From: Theobroma cacao
Lineage: Eukaryota; Streptophyta; Magnoliopsida; Malvales; Malvaceae
Length of the DNA: 64,000 bases
Assembly (NCBI RefSeq): GCF_000208745.1
Contig: NC_030855.1
Coordinates: 13,894,738-13,958,737, forward strand
Reading direction: 5' to 3'
Position 1 is the stretch's first letter; the number at the start of each line of letters is the position of its first letter. Position numbers and translations under genes: made by a program. Shown piece after piece: positions 35,461 through 47,311 of this stretch. A model generated the notes under the pieces. That model did not search any database and was not told the origin of the DNA. It saw nothing but the letters and a program-made list of their open reading frames with translations.

Positions 35461-37019
35461 CAAATCATTTTTTTCTTTGAATGCTTTTTCTTTTATGACA
35501 ATCATAAAATTGTTGACCTATTTTGCCACATACGTAACACTTAGATGAGAAACCATAAGAGTTTCTTTTAAATGTTGTATTTCTTCTTGAAGTTTCTTTT
35601 GTTAAGGCCTTAAGAGCAATGTTTTCATCATATGCCTTTTATAGTGCCTCATTTCTATTTTCAAGTTCCAACTGCAAAAGTTCAGAGTCTGTTTTCGAAT
35701 GTTCTAATTCAGTTTGAAGAATATTTCTTTGTTCAAAAAACAGAGTTGAAATCATATCTTAACTTTTCTAATTCATTCTCAAAAGATGTAATCTTTCTTT
35801 TTAGGATCTTATATTTTAATGCAAGTTTTTCAAACTTATCATATAAGTATTCATATTCTTCTTAAAATTCATCAATTGAAATATCACAAAGGGTAGAAGA
35901 TACCTCGGATTCATCACTTTTGGCCATCAGGCATAGGTTTGCTCTTTCTTCCACTTTCTCCTCATCAACTTCGAAACTTGGTGTACCACTATTAGACCAA
36001 GTTGCAGCCACCATAGCTTTATTTGATTTTCTATTTTTCTTGGGAGTTTCCTCCTCGAGCAATGGGCATTCTGATATGAAGTGTCTAAGTTTCTTGCATT
36101 TAAAACATATAATATTTTCCTTCTTGTTAGATTCATTTTTGTTTCTGACCTTCCATGAGAAACCTTGATCTCTTCTATAGCTTTTCTCAGCAAGTCTTCT
36201 ACATCTTTGTCCCATAAGTTTTCTGAATTTTCTAGCTACCATGGCCAACTCTTCGTCATCGTCACATGATAGATTATCTAACTCTACTTCAAGAGTGTTT
36301 ACTTTTAGAGTAATGTTTTTTTTCTTTTCTTTGGCTTCTTTCTTGTCTTCTTCGTCTTCTTCTTTAAACTCCAGCTCATGAGTGAGAAAAAAGTCACAAA
36401 TTTTATCAAGAGTGATGACATTCAAATCCTTAGCCTCTCGAATAACAGTCACTTTTGGCTTTCAATTCTTAGGTAGGCTTCTAAGAAGTCTTTTGACAAG
36501 TTCATGTTCAAGAATTGGCTTACTTAATTGACTAAGTTTATTGGTGATGTTAGTAAACCTATGAAACATGCTGGTGATATGTTCACTAGGTTCCATTTTG
36601 AACATTTCAAAGTTATGGGTTAAAAGAGCAATTTTGGACTCATTGACTTGTGAAGTACCTTCATGAAAGATTTTAAGTTTGTCCCAAACTTGTTTGGCAA
36701 TGGTGCAGCTTGACACTTTGTTAAATTCAGTGGAAGTCAAGGCACAGTGTAGAGTATTAATTGCCTTAAAATTTGTTTGGACCTTCTTGGTTTTAGCTTC
36801 AATCCATTCAACTTTTGGTTTAAGAATTCTTTCACTAGTCACAACATTTGTGGTTGAAGGGATATAAAGTCCATTAATGATAACATCCTACATTTCATAA
36901 TCTATTGTTCTTATGTAAATAGATATTTTAGTGCTCCAATAGGGGTAGTTTGATCCATCAAACAAAAGTGGTTTGTTAGTGGACTAACCCTCAGCAACAA
37001 CAAATTTTTGAAAAGCCAT
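35461..37019 (-). pseudogene. SIRE-2 gag (defective)
   Basis: The ATG at 37017-37019 (minus strand) opens a gag frame alignable with SIRE-1 gag; it holds the same HCA..TEFNKVSS and LLRSL blocks, a CCHC knuckle variant (CFKCKKLRHFISEC) near 36090 and a second one (CYVCGKIGQQFYDC) near 35520. Stops near 36890 and 36460 and a frameshift interrupt it. The 3' end continues at 33119 beyond the 2.3-kb insertion. Confidence 0.82.
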
Positions 37020-37064
37020 TTGGATCTTCCCTAAGGATGTTAAGCCTTAAACAACTAAGGTCTT

Positions 37065-37076
37065 GCTCTGATACCA
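37065..37076 (-). promoter_or_regulatory. SIRE-2 primer binding site
   Basis: The complement reads TGGTATCAGAGC, a full 12-base match to the 3' end of initiator Met-tRNA, two bases from the 5' LTR as in SIRE-1. Confidence 0.9.
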
Positions 37077-37078
37077 CT

Positions 37079-38323
37079 TGTTGGTCCCAAAGAGTGTGCT
37101 AGAGGAGGGGTGAATAGCACTTTCGGAATGACATGAAAATTCTTTCTAAGTTAAGAGCTAATTGAGGGAATTTAAAGGTGGAAATTTAAAGATTATTGGG
37201 GGAATGATTTAAGTGTTAAAAGTGAGAAGAAAATAAAAGAAAGTAAACAAAACACAATGATTTATAGTGGTTTGGTCCCCTTGATCTACATCCACTACCT
37301 TGATTTCTTAATCAAAGATTTTCAAACCAATTCACTAAAATCAATGAAATTTTCAAGCTTTCCACCAAGCTTTTACAATAGCTTTTCACAAGCTCAGCCA
37401 CAACCTTTAATGATAATTTTTCTTGAGATCAGTCAAAACCCAAAACTAACTTTTCAAAGACAAAATTAGAACTTACAACAACCAGGCTATTCAAAGCTTG
37501 ATCAACTCCTTAGAGTGTCTAACACACTCTAAGTGATTGAGGAATAATGATATAAAGATGTACCTATGATCACTAAGCTGATGTAAATGGTACAAAATTA
37601 GGTGTTAAAACTCTATTACAAATATTGAAGTAAATCACAAGAGGAAGTGAGAGGAATTTTGCTATTCTTTGTTCTTTTTTATTCTTGGAAGCATCTCTAC
37701 TTCTTCTTAACCGTTGGAAATGTCTTTTATACTTGAAAAATCAACTCTGATAGATGTTGACAGCTTCTGATTGTTGAAAATAGTTTAAAATTCTTTCTAG
37801 CCGTTAGTTTGTCTTCAGACATTCAAATTCAAATTTTCTGACAATGAGCTTTTGGTTAGTTAATCATACTTCTTTGTCGATTAAGTCTTTTCTGTTTTAC
37901 AGTTTGCATTACTCTCTTAATTAGTTAAGAAAGACGTTAACCGATTAAAAGCTTACTGTTTTTGGAGCAACCAACTTCCCCAGCTTTTTTTTGTTGGATT
38001 GATTCTTCTCTTGGCTTGTTAATGCTAATCTTCATTCACTCTTAATTAGTTGTGGGATTTGTTTAGTCACTTGAGACTTCTTAAATTATTCTTCACAAAT
38101 TTGATTGCCTTCTCTTTAGATCTTCACTTTTGGATTTTAGCTCCTTGGGTTAATTGACTAGAAGGCTTTCTGTTTATAACTTATTCTAATGAGTTTTGAT
38201 GTTTGCTTTTAAGTGATTATTCTATTAAGTGACATACATTTTTATCCTGCATACTCAAGTAGTATAGTTAGACATTAATGAATGGAAATGTTTTGTTATC
38301 ATTAAAAACTCATGGGGTCAACA
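37079..38323 (-). repeat. SIRE-2 5' LTR (1245 bp)
   Basis: On the minus strand it starts TGTTGACCCC at 38323 and ends GGGACCAACA at 37079, the same ends and near the same length as SIRE-1 LTRs, but the internal sequence is clearly diverged. Palindromes of the type CTTAACTAATTAAG lie near 37860-37950 in two pairs rather than four. No second LTR was found at the other end of SIRE-2. Confidence 0.88.
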
Positions 38324-38455
38324 GTTAAAAGTATCCATTTACTTTTAGTGGGTTAAAAGTATCGATCCACTCTTGGTGGGTTAAAAAGCATCCATCCACT
38401 TCTAGTGTATTAAAAAGTATTCATTCACTCCCGGTGGGTTAAAAAGTATTCATAT
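38324..38455. repeat. Minisatellite of about 29 bp, 4-5 copies, in Ale-like gag
   Basis: The unit is close to GGTTAAAAAGTATCCATCC followed by ACTCTTGGTG, with substitutions between copies. It directly borders the SIRE-2 LTR and lies in the part of the layer-1 copia element after the Gly/Arg/Asn-rich gag segment. Confidence 0.75.
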
Positions 38456-38930
38456 TATTAGAATAATGATTAGTGTAATCACCATGATTACAATTATTAT
38501 GGCGACCCCTTCTACATCCATAACCATAATTATTAAATGATGTCGCATTAACTTTAGGGAATGGATGAGATTCATGATTTTTCGTTTGTAGCTCATTATT
38601 TTGCTCAACCATAAAAACATGAAATCCAAAACAAAACTTATTTTCAGATTACCAAAAGTATAATATTTTATAATCAAGGGACAAAGTATAATATATACTA
38701 CATGATAACAAAATTCACATTAAAATTGATTTTTAGGGAATGAAAACACCAAAAAGATATCAAGTAACTTACCTAATTTGCTACAACTAGAAATTAAAGA
38801 CTAACTATTGAAATCCTTTTAAAGCTTGAAGATGATGAAAACAAAATAATACCAATACTTACCTGATTTACTAAAACCAAACATCAAAACCCAATTATTG
38901 AAATCCTTTAGAAGCATGAAGATGATAATA
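38456..38930 (-). pseudogene. Ale-like copia element, gag part (fragment 4)
   Basis: On the minus strand, bases near 38580-38460 read SHPFPKVNATSFNNYGYG followed by a short Arg/Gly/Asn/His-rich run, the C-terminal gag pattern of Ale-type copia (family PFPEVNA...GRGRG). The segment is AT-rich and broken. The CCHC knuckle and protease that should follow are missing: the SIRE-2 LTR and then, on its far side, GAG-pre-integrase come next. Confidence 0.55.
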
Positions 38931-38970
38931 CCAAAACTTGAGAAATTAGAGAATCGTGCTGATAACGCGT

Positions 38971-39279
38971 TATAAACTATAACTTAAGAGAACAAATAAA
39001 GATAACTTGAAAGAACAACTAAAGAAAGAAAATAAATATAAGAGAAAGTATTTAGAAGGAGAAAGAAGATTTTATTGAAGTGTGCATTTACAAATGAAGA
39101 TAAGAAGCCTATTTATAGGTTAATAACCACTTATCTAAATAGAATTTACTAGATGAAGATAATAATAAGGAATTAGATAAATTAAATCCTAATATTGATC
39201 CAATCTAATTTACATCTAAATATATATATAAATAGATATTCAGACAAATATTCGTAACAAGATCTTATTTTACATAACA
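38971..39279 (-). repeat. Ale-like copia 5' LTR (about 309 bp)
   Basis: On the minus strand it starts TGTTATGTAAAATAAG at 39279, holds CTATAAATAGG (a TATA box, near 39111) and AATAAAATC (a poly(A) signal, near 39070), and ends near 38971. Next comes ACGCGTTATCAGCACG, a primer-site-like sequence I associate with Ale-type copia. Short LTRs of this size fit that lineage. The exact inner border is uncertain by some bases. Confidence 0.6.
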
Positions 39280-39859
39280 CTTTTCATGTTAGTTACTAGC
39301 ATAATAGGATAGTATGTCTGCCTCTGAATTTGTATTTAACAACATTTAAAATGCTATGAGTAATGAAACCTATTATGTTATTATTTTGGTTGTCTTGCAG
39401 TGAATGCAAATTATTATCAGTAACATGGTTGGTTCGCCCACTAGGTGAACGTGTTCAATTTCAGAGTGCGGCGAAAAGTAAACTGTAAATGTATATTCTG
39501 TCACTCTATCAATCCAAACTTGCTTTATGATAAACTGCACTGTATAAGATATCTGATACCACTGAGTTGAGAGCAGTAACATACAGAGACAATGAGCAAA
39601 AGAGATTCATGAGTTTTTTCTCTTGTGGTATCTTGATCTCTGAGGCAACAATTCCTTCTTTCCTGGTTGTTTTATGGTAAGTAAATTGATCAGTCCAGAC
39701 AAAAATAAGTGGAAAGAATAACACTTATGGTCATTTATGGTTATGCCTTGTGCATGGAAGAGGAGCAGGATCTTGTTCAAGGATGCTTTTGCTTTAAATG
39801 AATGAACCGGGTAAGTCCTTGCACTTGATGGGAATATGAGACATTGAAAGCAGGTGTAT
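39280..39859. other. Intergenic sequence right of the transposon block
   Basis: This seems to be the host sequence into which the layer-1 element inserted. No gene recognised; the minus-strand frames of 69-97 codons here have no family resemblance. Confidence 0.4.
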
Positions 39860-40111
39860 TCAATCGACATCTTGCTTACATAGACCAAATTCGTCTTCAA
39901 TATCCTTCATCTTTGCAATTTTGGATGCAATTTTTTCTATTACTTTTACGGTGTCCCCAAGTTTTTGTTCAAGATGAAAATGACAGTAACAATCGAATTT
40001 GAACTCTTCATTTATCTTTGAGTGTTTCTTTGGTGATCCGCTTGATGCTGCAGATGTTACAATTGTTCTTAGATTTTCATTTCCATAATGATGGGAAACA
40101 AATATATGCTT
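39860..40111 (-). pseudogene. Orphan coding-like segment, possible terminal exon (84 codons)
   Basis: The minus strand is open for 84 codons from an AG at 40112-40113 to a TGA at 39860-39862, without a good start ATG. Composition is protein-like: a short Cys/His cluster (CYCHFH) followed by an amphipathic Lys/Glu/Ile segment (VIEKIASKIAKMKDIEDE) that could be a coiled coil. It looks like the last exon of a gene whose other exons are not recognisable to the right. I do not recognise the family; a relic is likelier than an active gene. Confidence 0.3.
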
Positions 40112-43100
40112 CTATCATCGATCTGTGTTGTCACATGAAAGACTCGATATAATCAGTCAGCCATTACTGATCATTTGTTTTTGAAATTGAAGCCTCAAAA
40201 ACTTATATTTGTCCCTCAACATTAACTTTCTTCTTCTTTGTGTAGCTTCTCTTCTCTTATTATCTTCCGAGGGTTAGCAATAAATGCAAATGCATATCAG
40301 ACAGACAGACAGACACTAAATTTGCTCTAGGCTTCCCCAGTCCCATGGTTACTTGTATTGAGATTGTTTTAGCAGTTCATGGCACGGTACAGAGGTTGAG
40401 CCTAAGAACAGTCCGTTCTATGTGTCATAACAAAAAGTTTTTGCTAGGTGGAATGAGAATGCAGGCTAAGGGTGTTTTTTTTTATTTTTGTAATTGTATG
40501 GAAAACCTCAAATCAAATTGTTTTACGAAAAAGCGTTTCTTTGCATGTAAGTGAATAAACTGCTTTTGGATCCAGTATTAGGGTCATAATAAAAAAAAAA
40601 AGGCTGCAACTGAAATATCTAGGAATGATCTTCATTGCCATTCTCTCAGCTTAACATACTGTAGACCCGTATACCGGCTGGATTACCCGTCAGGCCCCCA
40701 AGCCTGGCCTGCCTTGAACAGAATTTTAAGACTCGAGCTCGGTCCAAAAACATATTTTATCAACACCTCTAGACATAATCATGTATAGTAGTTGTTTGTC
40801 TTAGCCTTTAATATTCAGACAATGATGTTAAAGACTTGTCCAACACATTCTGTCCGAGAAAAAGGGCAAAAACCGACACCTTAAAGAATTCTATTGCAGA
40901 AAAGGAAAGCAGGAAGGAATTGGAAATAAAATTAGGCAAGCGCAGCATCAGTTGAATGGCAGTTGGTGAGAAGACAAGTCTCTCCGATCCTATCGGAAAC
41001 TATTAATTTGCCTAATTCCATGCTTTTGGTTTTGGATATCAATTCCTCCCCTCCCCCCTCATTTTTGAGAAATCAATTTGCACCTAAAAGAGACTAAGCA
41101 TCATGCCTGGCTTAAGCTTAATTAGCTTGGGCTAGAAGATCCAAGGTGATAAAAGAAACAAGACCACGTATTCTGAGCCTTGTCAATTCATTGTGTTGAC
41201 AATATCTTCAACATACTTCTAGAACAATTTGACATAACTATAAGTTTTAAGCAAGATAATGCTTTATTATTATTATTATTATTATATCTGTAAAACATAT
41301 CTGAAGGCTTTGAGTTTCTTTATTTATTTATTAATTGTATAAATTCTATGGCTATAGATCCTAAGGAGGGTAACTGCAACCTTCTTCTTAATAAACATAC
41401 TAGTTATTTAATATTCTATCCTACTAAAAGAACGAAAGGCCAAGGATCAATTCTCATCATATCTAACTTGTAATTTGTCTCCAAATTAATAAAATATGTT
41501 GCCAATTTTTAATTGAGTGCCTTTGTTCAAAACAAGGCAGAATGTAGACCACGATTAAAACAAATGCTATTAACCCATAAAAGAAATTAAAACTTGTACC
41601 TGTTCATAATCAATAAGCTGTTGAAGTAGGTATCAACAACAATATATATCATAAGTTTTTTTTTTTTTTTGATGTCAGAATTTCCACGCCAAATCAAATT
41701 AATTTGGATATTCGATGTGAGAAGGAAGAAATATTAACTCATATTTAGAGGTAGAATTGGATTGTCAATCAATGATTGGTTTGTTAATGAAAGTGCCCTT
41801 AGTTACTCTTTAAAATGAATTCAAATATCAATTATAATAGTCTTTTTTCTATTAAATATAGTAATTCACAGGTAATACTATAAATTCGTATACATTCTTA
41901 CTATGATAATTTTAAAAAATATCCTTAGAGCAGCCGTTAACAAGATTCATAAAATGAAATACCTCATTTCTCAAAGTCTGAATTGAAGCATCCCCAAACT
42001 ACTGAAAATCAATTTCGATGGCAATTTATATTTATATTTATTGCGGTTGCTACCCCAATCCACACCAAAAGCGAGGACGGCTGAAATAATTCAATGCAAA
42101 GCGGCTAAGTCAACGGGGGCATTCAATGTAAGCTACAGCGAGCATATCCCACATAATCCACGCCTAAATAGCAAACCCACCCCTTTATTTATTTATTTAT
42201 TTGATACGCATAGTTTCATCTCTTAAAATTTAATTATAAAATCTTTATAAAATCCTTGAGATATTTCGCTTCAAGTTTCTTCTTAATTTTAAAAATTAGA
42301 ACATATTTTCTTCAAGGAAAAGCATCACGTAAACGTTTTGTTCCTTGTTTTAATTATAAACTTATTTTTGCTCTAATGTTAATATTGTTTATCATCTCTT
42401 TACAAATGCATGCAAAACTAGAAGTTTACAAAATAATGGAATCCTTTCAATGTGTTGAATGTATTTTTATTTGCTTAATTGGAACTAAAGACTGTTAGAT
42501 GAAAACTAGAAATAGCAAAACATTGGGTTCCAGCTGGAGATGTGTAGAGAGTGAATTCCTAATTTTAATTTGGCAAGGTGGAGGTTGGGAAGGAGTAATG
42601 AAAGAAGAAAGAAAAGTCAAGTGTTGGATAAAATGTGTTTTCAATGTGTTAATCAACAACCTCCTGATTTTGGGGCACACATCATCAGCTAGCTGCTCAC
42701 ATGAATCGCAAGGATGCTGGAAAAGTACTTGAACCCGTCAAGGGTAAGGACTATTGGTATTTTTTTTTTAATTTTTGGAAATAAAAAAATGTAACAAGTG
42801 CATTTTGATATAAAATAACACAATATTTTTTTTAATTTAAGGATTATTAAACATAATATATGTAATCTTTTTAGATAACAATATTCATGATTCTTTTTTT
42901 TATATAGATTACATTTTGATGATTTCTTCATTTCAAATATGTTATAATTTCGTTTTTTATTTTTTCACTCTTATTTTATAACAACTTATGAAAAAATAAA
43001 AATAAATGACGAGAGCATCAATCAAATGAAATCTTCAACATAATTAATCAGTGAATATTTTTATTTAAATTTTTGTTTCAATAAAAGAGAATATAATAAT

Positions 43101-44454
43101 GAAAGGACAAAAGTGGCATTTGGAGACTATCTGAGGTATAGTCATTTTAACCAGCAAAGGGCCCTCAGAATCTCACACGTGACATTGTAATTTTTCTCAT
43201 GCATGGAGGGTATTTTAGGGTTTTAATCATGGGACCACAACTCTTTGAGAATTTTTGCGCAAGTCGGGGGTGTTTTCGATTTTGCCTTTCAATTAGAGGG
43301 TTTTTCTCAAGTTCTCTTACAAAATTAGAGGCTATGACCATTATATGTGCCTTGGTGTTTTGAGAATTCTTGCATATGTCATTACTAAATAATAAACTAT
43401 TCCCGACGAAACGGATTCCGTGGATAATTAGTGATAAATTATTGATGGAATTAAACTACAAATTATGTTGATGGATAAAGGATTAAATATGTCATTTATA
43501 AAATATTAAGTGATAATCCCACACTTTACAAAGATATTTTTTTAGTTTACTTGAAGTTGAAATATTATCAAACTGTCAACTTTTCTTCTCACTCCTTTTG
43601 TTTATTTAATAGTTGGCACAAAGATTAGTATAGATAGGATGGGAATGAAATAATTCAGTTATAAAACAAATTAAGAAAAAAGTATTTTTTTTAAGTAAAA
43701 TTGGGGGACCCAGGGAGGCGGGGAATGCCTTACCTAACAATCAGCTAGCTACGTGGTGTGTTTCTGGCAGGGTTGGGAAGAAGCGTGAAAGCGGACAGGA
43801 CTGAAAGCAGCTGAGATTGTTGAGTCATAGAATTAGCCAAACCTTGTATTGGTAAGGTGCCGTGAATAAACTTCCAAACCAGTATTGAGATATCCTTCTG
43901 GCGACCCACGCCCCAATATGTTTTTCTTCTGTGACATTTGGACCAAACTTCTATCTACAAATATCACGTGGCCTAATTTTGTTTTACAAAAATAAATAAA
44001 TAAATAATTTGCTGTTGATCTTCAAACGAGACTGGTAGAAGTTCCCGCTTTCCTTGGCTATTCCAACATTTAGTCCCTTCTGTAAAAAGAAAGAACGCGA
44101 TTTATAACTGTCCTACGGACCCAACAAAACAAAATATCTACGCATTCTGGATACTTGGAAAAAAAAAGAAAAGAAAGGACTGCTTTTAATTACGTAATTA
44201 TGTAATTATGGAATGAGAAACAGAAGAGCCGCTTCCATTGAAAGGAGGTCAATTACCACGAAAATAAAACTAGCATTTCTGCAATTGTTCACTTTCTTTC
44301 TTTTTTCCATAATTACAAGGACATCCAAAAGTGTTAAAATGGTATTTATGCGGTTTAGTGTAAGTAAAAAAAAACAAAGCATTTTAAAAAATAACTCCTA
44401 AAGATAAGATATTTTTAAAAATAACATTTTTTAGTTGAGCTGGATAAAATTACT
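40112..44454. other. Intergenic, no supported gene
   Basis: AT-rich with microsatellites: a TTA run at about 41265-41285 and ATTT repeats at about 42186-42203. Short frames (40345-40554, 42256-42498, 42499-42732) are unlike known proteins and lack introns or neighbours to support them. Stretches near 40650-40760 and 43100-43400 have the look of old transposon debris but no diagnostic ends. Confidence 0.5.
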
Positions 44455-44637
44455 CTTAATGAAACTTTCTTATATCACATGCACATGTTACATGTCATGC
44501 ACATAATATTACACGCCTATGTACAAAAACATGTTACACGTTATGTATTAAATCTTTTTATATCAAGTGCACATGATGCTAGACGTCGTACACATGATGT
44601 TACATGCTATGCATATAATGTTATACGTCATTGTTGT
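44455..44637. repeat. Degenerate tandem repeat, left part
   Basis: Imperfect repeats on the theme ATGTTACATGTCATGCACAT, about 28-34 bp per unit. The same theme resumes at 46229 after a 1.6-kb unrelated segment. Confidence 0.6.
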
Positions 44638-46228
44638 TGATTTCTTACACAAGTGCACGTATTGTTAACAAGTAATATAATAGCAAGTAGAATTTGTTCT
44701 CACGGAGAATTGAATTAATTCCTAATTGCTAACTATTAAAATTTTAACACCCTAATCTTATCTAAACAACCTAATTATTAAAAAGAAAAATTGAAACTAA
44801 TAACTAAAATTAATCTAAAATCTATCAGTAAAATTATTTTATTAACTTTTAGTGATTAATAAACCTAAGATTATGATATCCTCCAATACTTCATCTAAAT
44901 ATTCTATCTTTCTCTCTCTCTTAACTTAGTTTAACGGCTTAAGTTGCTAATCTAGAGTCCTAAATTATTTACAAGTCTCTGTCAAGTTTCTCATAAAAAT
45001 ATATTTCCTAATTAATTTACTATATGTCTATACAAATTAAATTGAAGAAAGATTCATTAAATTCATACTTTTAATTTTGGCTATGTATGGCTTATAGGTG
45101 TACGTCTATCCTATATGTAAATCAAATTACCTAATCAACTAAGTGCATTCAATCATATGCTATTCTATTCAAAATCTACCTAAATCTTCTTCATTAAGGT
45201 TTAACCTAGATTTTCAATTCAATCTAATTGATAATCAAGCAATTAGAAGTATTAAGAATATAATAAAATAAACAACTTAAATCCATCAAACATAAGCAAA
45301 AAAGAGATAAATAAATCAGACTACATATTGAGTTCAATCATTATCTTAGATAAACAATTTAGTTCTCCATCAAGTCACACATCATCAATAAATTAAAGTT
45401 AATTATCAAAACCAAAACCAAGAAAATAAAAAAACAACAAAAAGATAAAAAGGAACACAAGAGTTGAATTCTTGATCTCCAAATCTACTTGAATTCTTTA
45501 ATTTCTTCTTTAGCTCTAACAAGACTTTTCTTTAATAATTCTGTGGCTTGATTTTCAGCTCTTAATCTGGTGTTTTGTTCTATATTTTAAAAGTCTTCCA
45601 AAATGTTATTTTTATAGTTTTTTGAAGTTAGGCCAAGTTGGGTGAAGAAAGAATTAAATTCGAAGTAGAATTTCCTCATCAAATTATGTAGGCCGCAGCC
45701 TACTTCCTCCAAAGCAGCGGCCTTGACCATTTAAATTGTAGAAATCGTAATTGTTCTAAGACTACTGCAATGCTCCAATTTCAATAAGATTTTTGACTAC
45801 CTTCCATGCCGAACTGGATAAAAAGGTAAACATGAAAGTTGTAGCTTTTTCTCTTAGTTTTTCAATGGTATAAGAATCTCTTCATTTGGAGCATTGTAGA
45901 GAGAGTTATGGCTGAAATACCAAAACATATATAATGAAAGTTTGTACCTTGAAATTGCTCTTCTTCTTCTACTAAAATTCTTCTTCTACTAAAATTCTTC
46001 TTTCATCAAATACTTATAAAAACATAAATAAATCAATAACAACCTATCTTAATCACATGAAAACCAAATTAAGTATAAAATTAACCAAGATTAGATTGAC
46101 TCACCTAAATTATTAATTTAAAATAATTTAAATAAAACTTACTAATTTTTATGCATTACCATAAGAACTAAGCTAAATTATTATCAAAATTAATTTCAAA
46201 TAACACTATATCATAAGTTATCAACCAT
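44638..46228. mobile_element. Probable insertion splitting the tandem repeat (about 1.6 kb)
   Basis: It interrupts the repeat array. It begins near TTGATTTCTTACAC and ends near TAAGTTATCAA, whose complement starts TTGATAACTTA, giving a weak terminal inverted repeat. The sequence AAGTAATATAATAGCAAGTAG followed by a CACGG stretch near 44667-44708 recurs in many plant genomes in my experience. No coding region, no clear target duplication, class not assigned. Confidence 0.4.
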
Positions 46229-46520
46229 GCACAAGATGGTACACATCATGTTGGAAAAAAGTATTGTTATTACACGTCATGTACAAAAACATGTTAAACC
46301 TCATGATTAAAAAAGGTTGTTAGGAGCCATGTTGAAAAAAAATATTATTGTTACATGTCATGGTTTAAAAAAAGTTGTTACACGACATATTGCAAAAAAA
46401 TATTATTGTTACATGCCATGTGCAAAAATATGTTGCACGCCTTGTTGAAAAAAATATTGTTGTTACATGTCATGTTGAAAAACTATTATTGTTACACGCA
46501 TTGTTTAAAAAATTTTATTA
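46229..46520. repeat. Degenerate tandem repeat, right part
   Basis: Units of about 33 bp built on TTGTTACATGTCATGTTG followed by an A-run and ATTATTG; eight or nine recognisable copies. The 118-codon plus-strand frame starting at 46375 reads through the repeats and is an artefact. Confidence 0.7.
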
Positions 46521-47311
46521 CACTTTAATACTTGAAATGTTGTTATTATTTACAAACGAAACTTCAAATCTTTTCAACTCTCTTAATTTCTTTTTGTTTA
46601 TCTTTTACGATTTGGCACTGATTAAAATGTTTATAACATGTTTTTATAAATCAAAACACAATTTTCCTTATCTAAAACACCTATTTCAACTAAAAATAAA
46701 AAAAATTTCCTTTAAAACCCTTGGTTTATAAATTTCAAATTATTGAGTTTATTGATGTCTAGACCTTGAATTGATTCAATTAAAAGCTATTCCAAACATC
46801 TGTGATCATTTCTATCATTTTAGTTTCATCCAAAACATCTAAAAATCAAATTTTCAAAATAACCACTCACCCCAAGCACATCAAAACCATCTCTTGACGT
46901 CTTGAAAGCACGGGAGAGAAAAATTGAGAGCACAGCAAACAGATGTTGAAGAGAGAAATCAATAAAATTATAGAGAGCTAAATGGTGAGAGAGAGAAATC
47001 AAAAGCAAGGACGGAAATGGAGAGAAATTGTGATGGATGATTTAATTTATTTGAAATGATTTCAAGAATATTTTTGTCAAGTCATGGCTAAATATGGTTA
47101 AAAACGGTTAATTTTATTTTGGTGACTATTTTTGAAATCAAGTTATGAAGATGGCCATTTTTCACAATTTTCTCTAAAAAAATGTGGAAATAATACAACC
47201 CTCAAAGATAAAAAGGAATTTTATGAGTCTTATTCAAATTGTTTCGGTTATTATATTTTTCATTTTAATTGGTAAGGGAATTGCCAAAAGGCGGGTGGGT
47301 TGGTTTCTACA
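46521..47311. other. Intergenic, no supported gene
   Basis: AT-rich with GAGAGA stretches near 46910-47020. No coding signal. Confidence 0.5.

Noticed and set aside
42499..42732. 77-codon frame as a small gene
   Set aside because: No recognisable domain, no splice or promoter context, and a similar-length frame on the other strand.
46375..46731. 118-codon plus-strand frame
   Set aside because: Reads through a tandem repeat and has repeat-derived, low-complexity composition.
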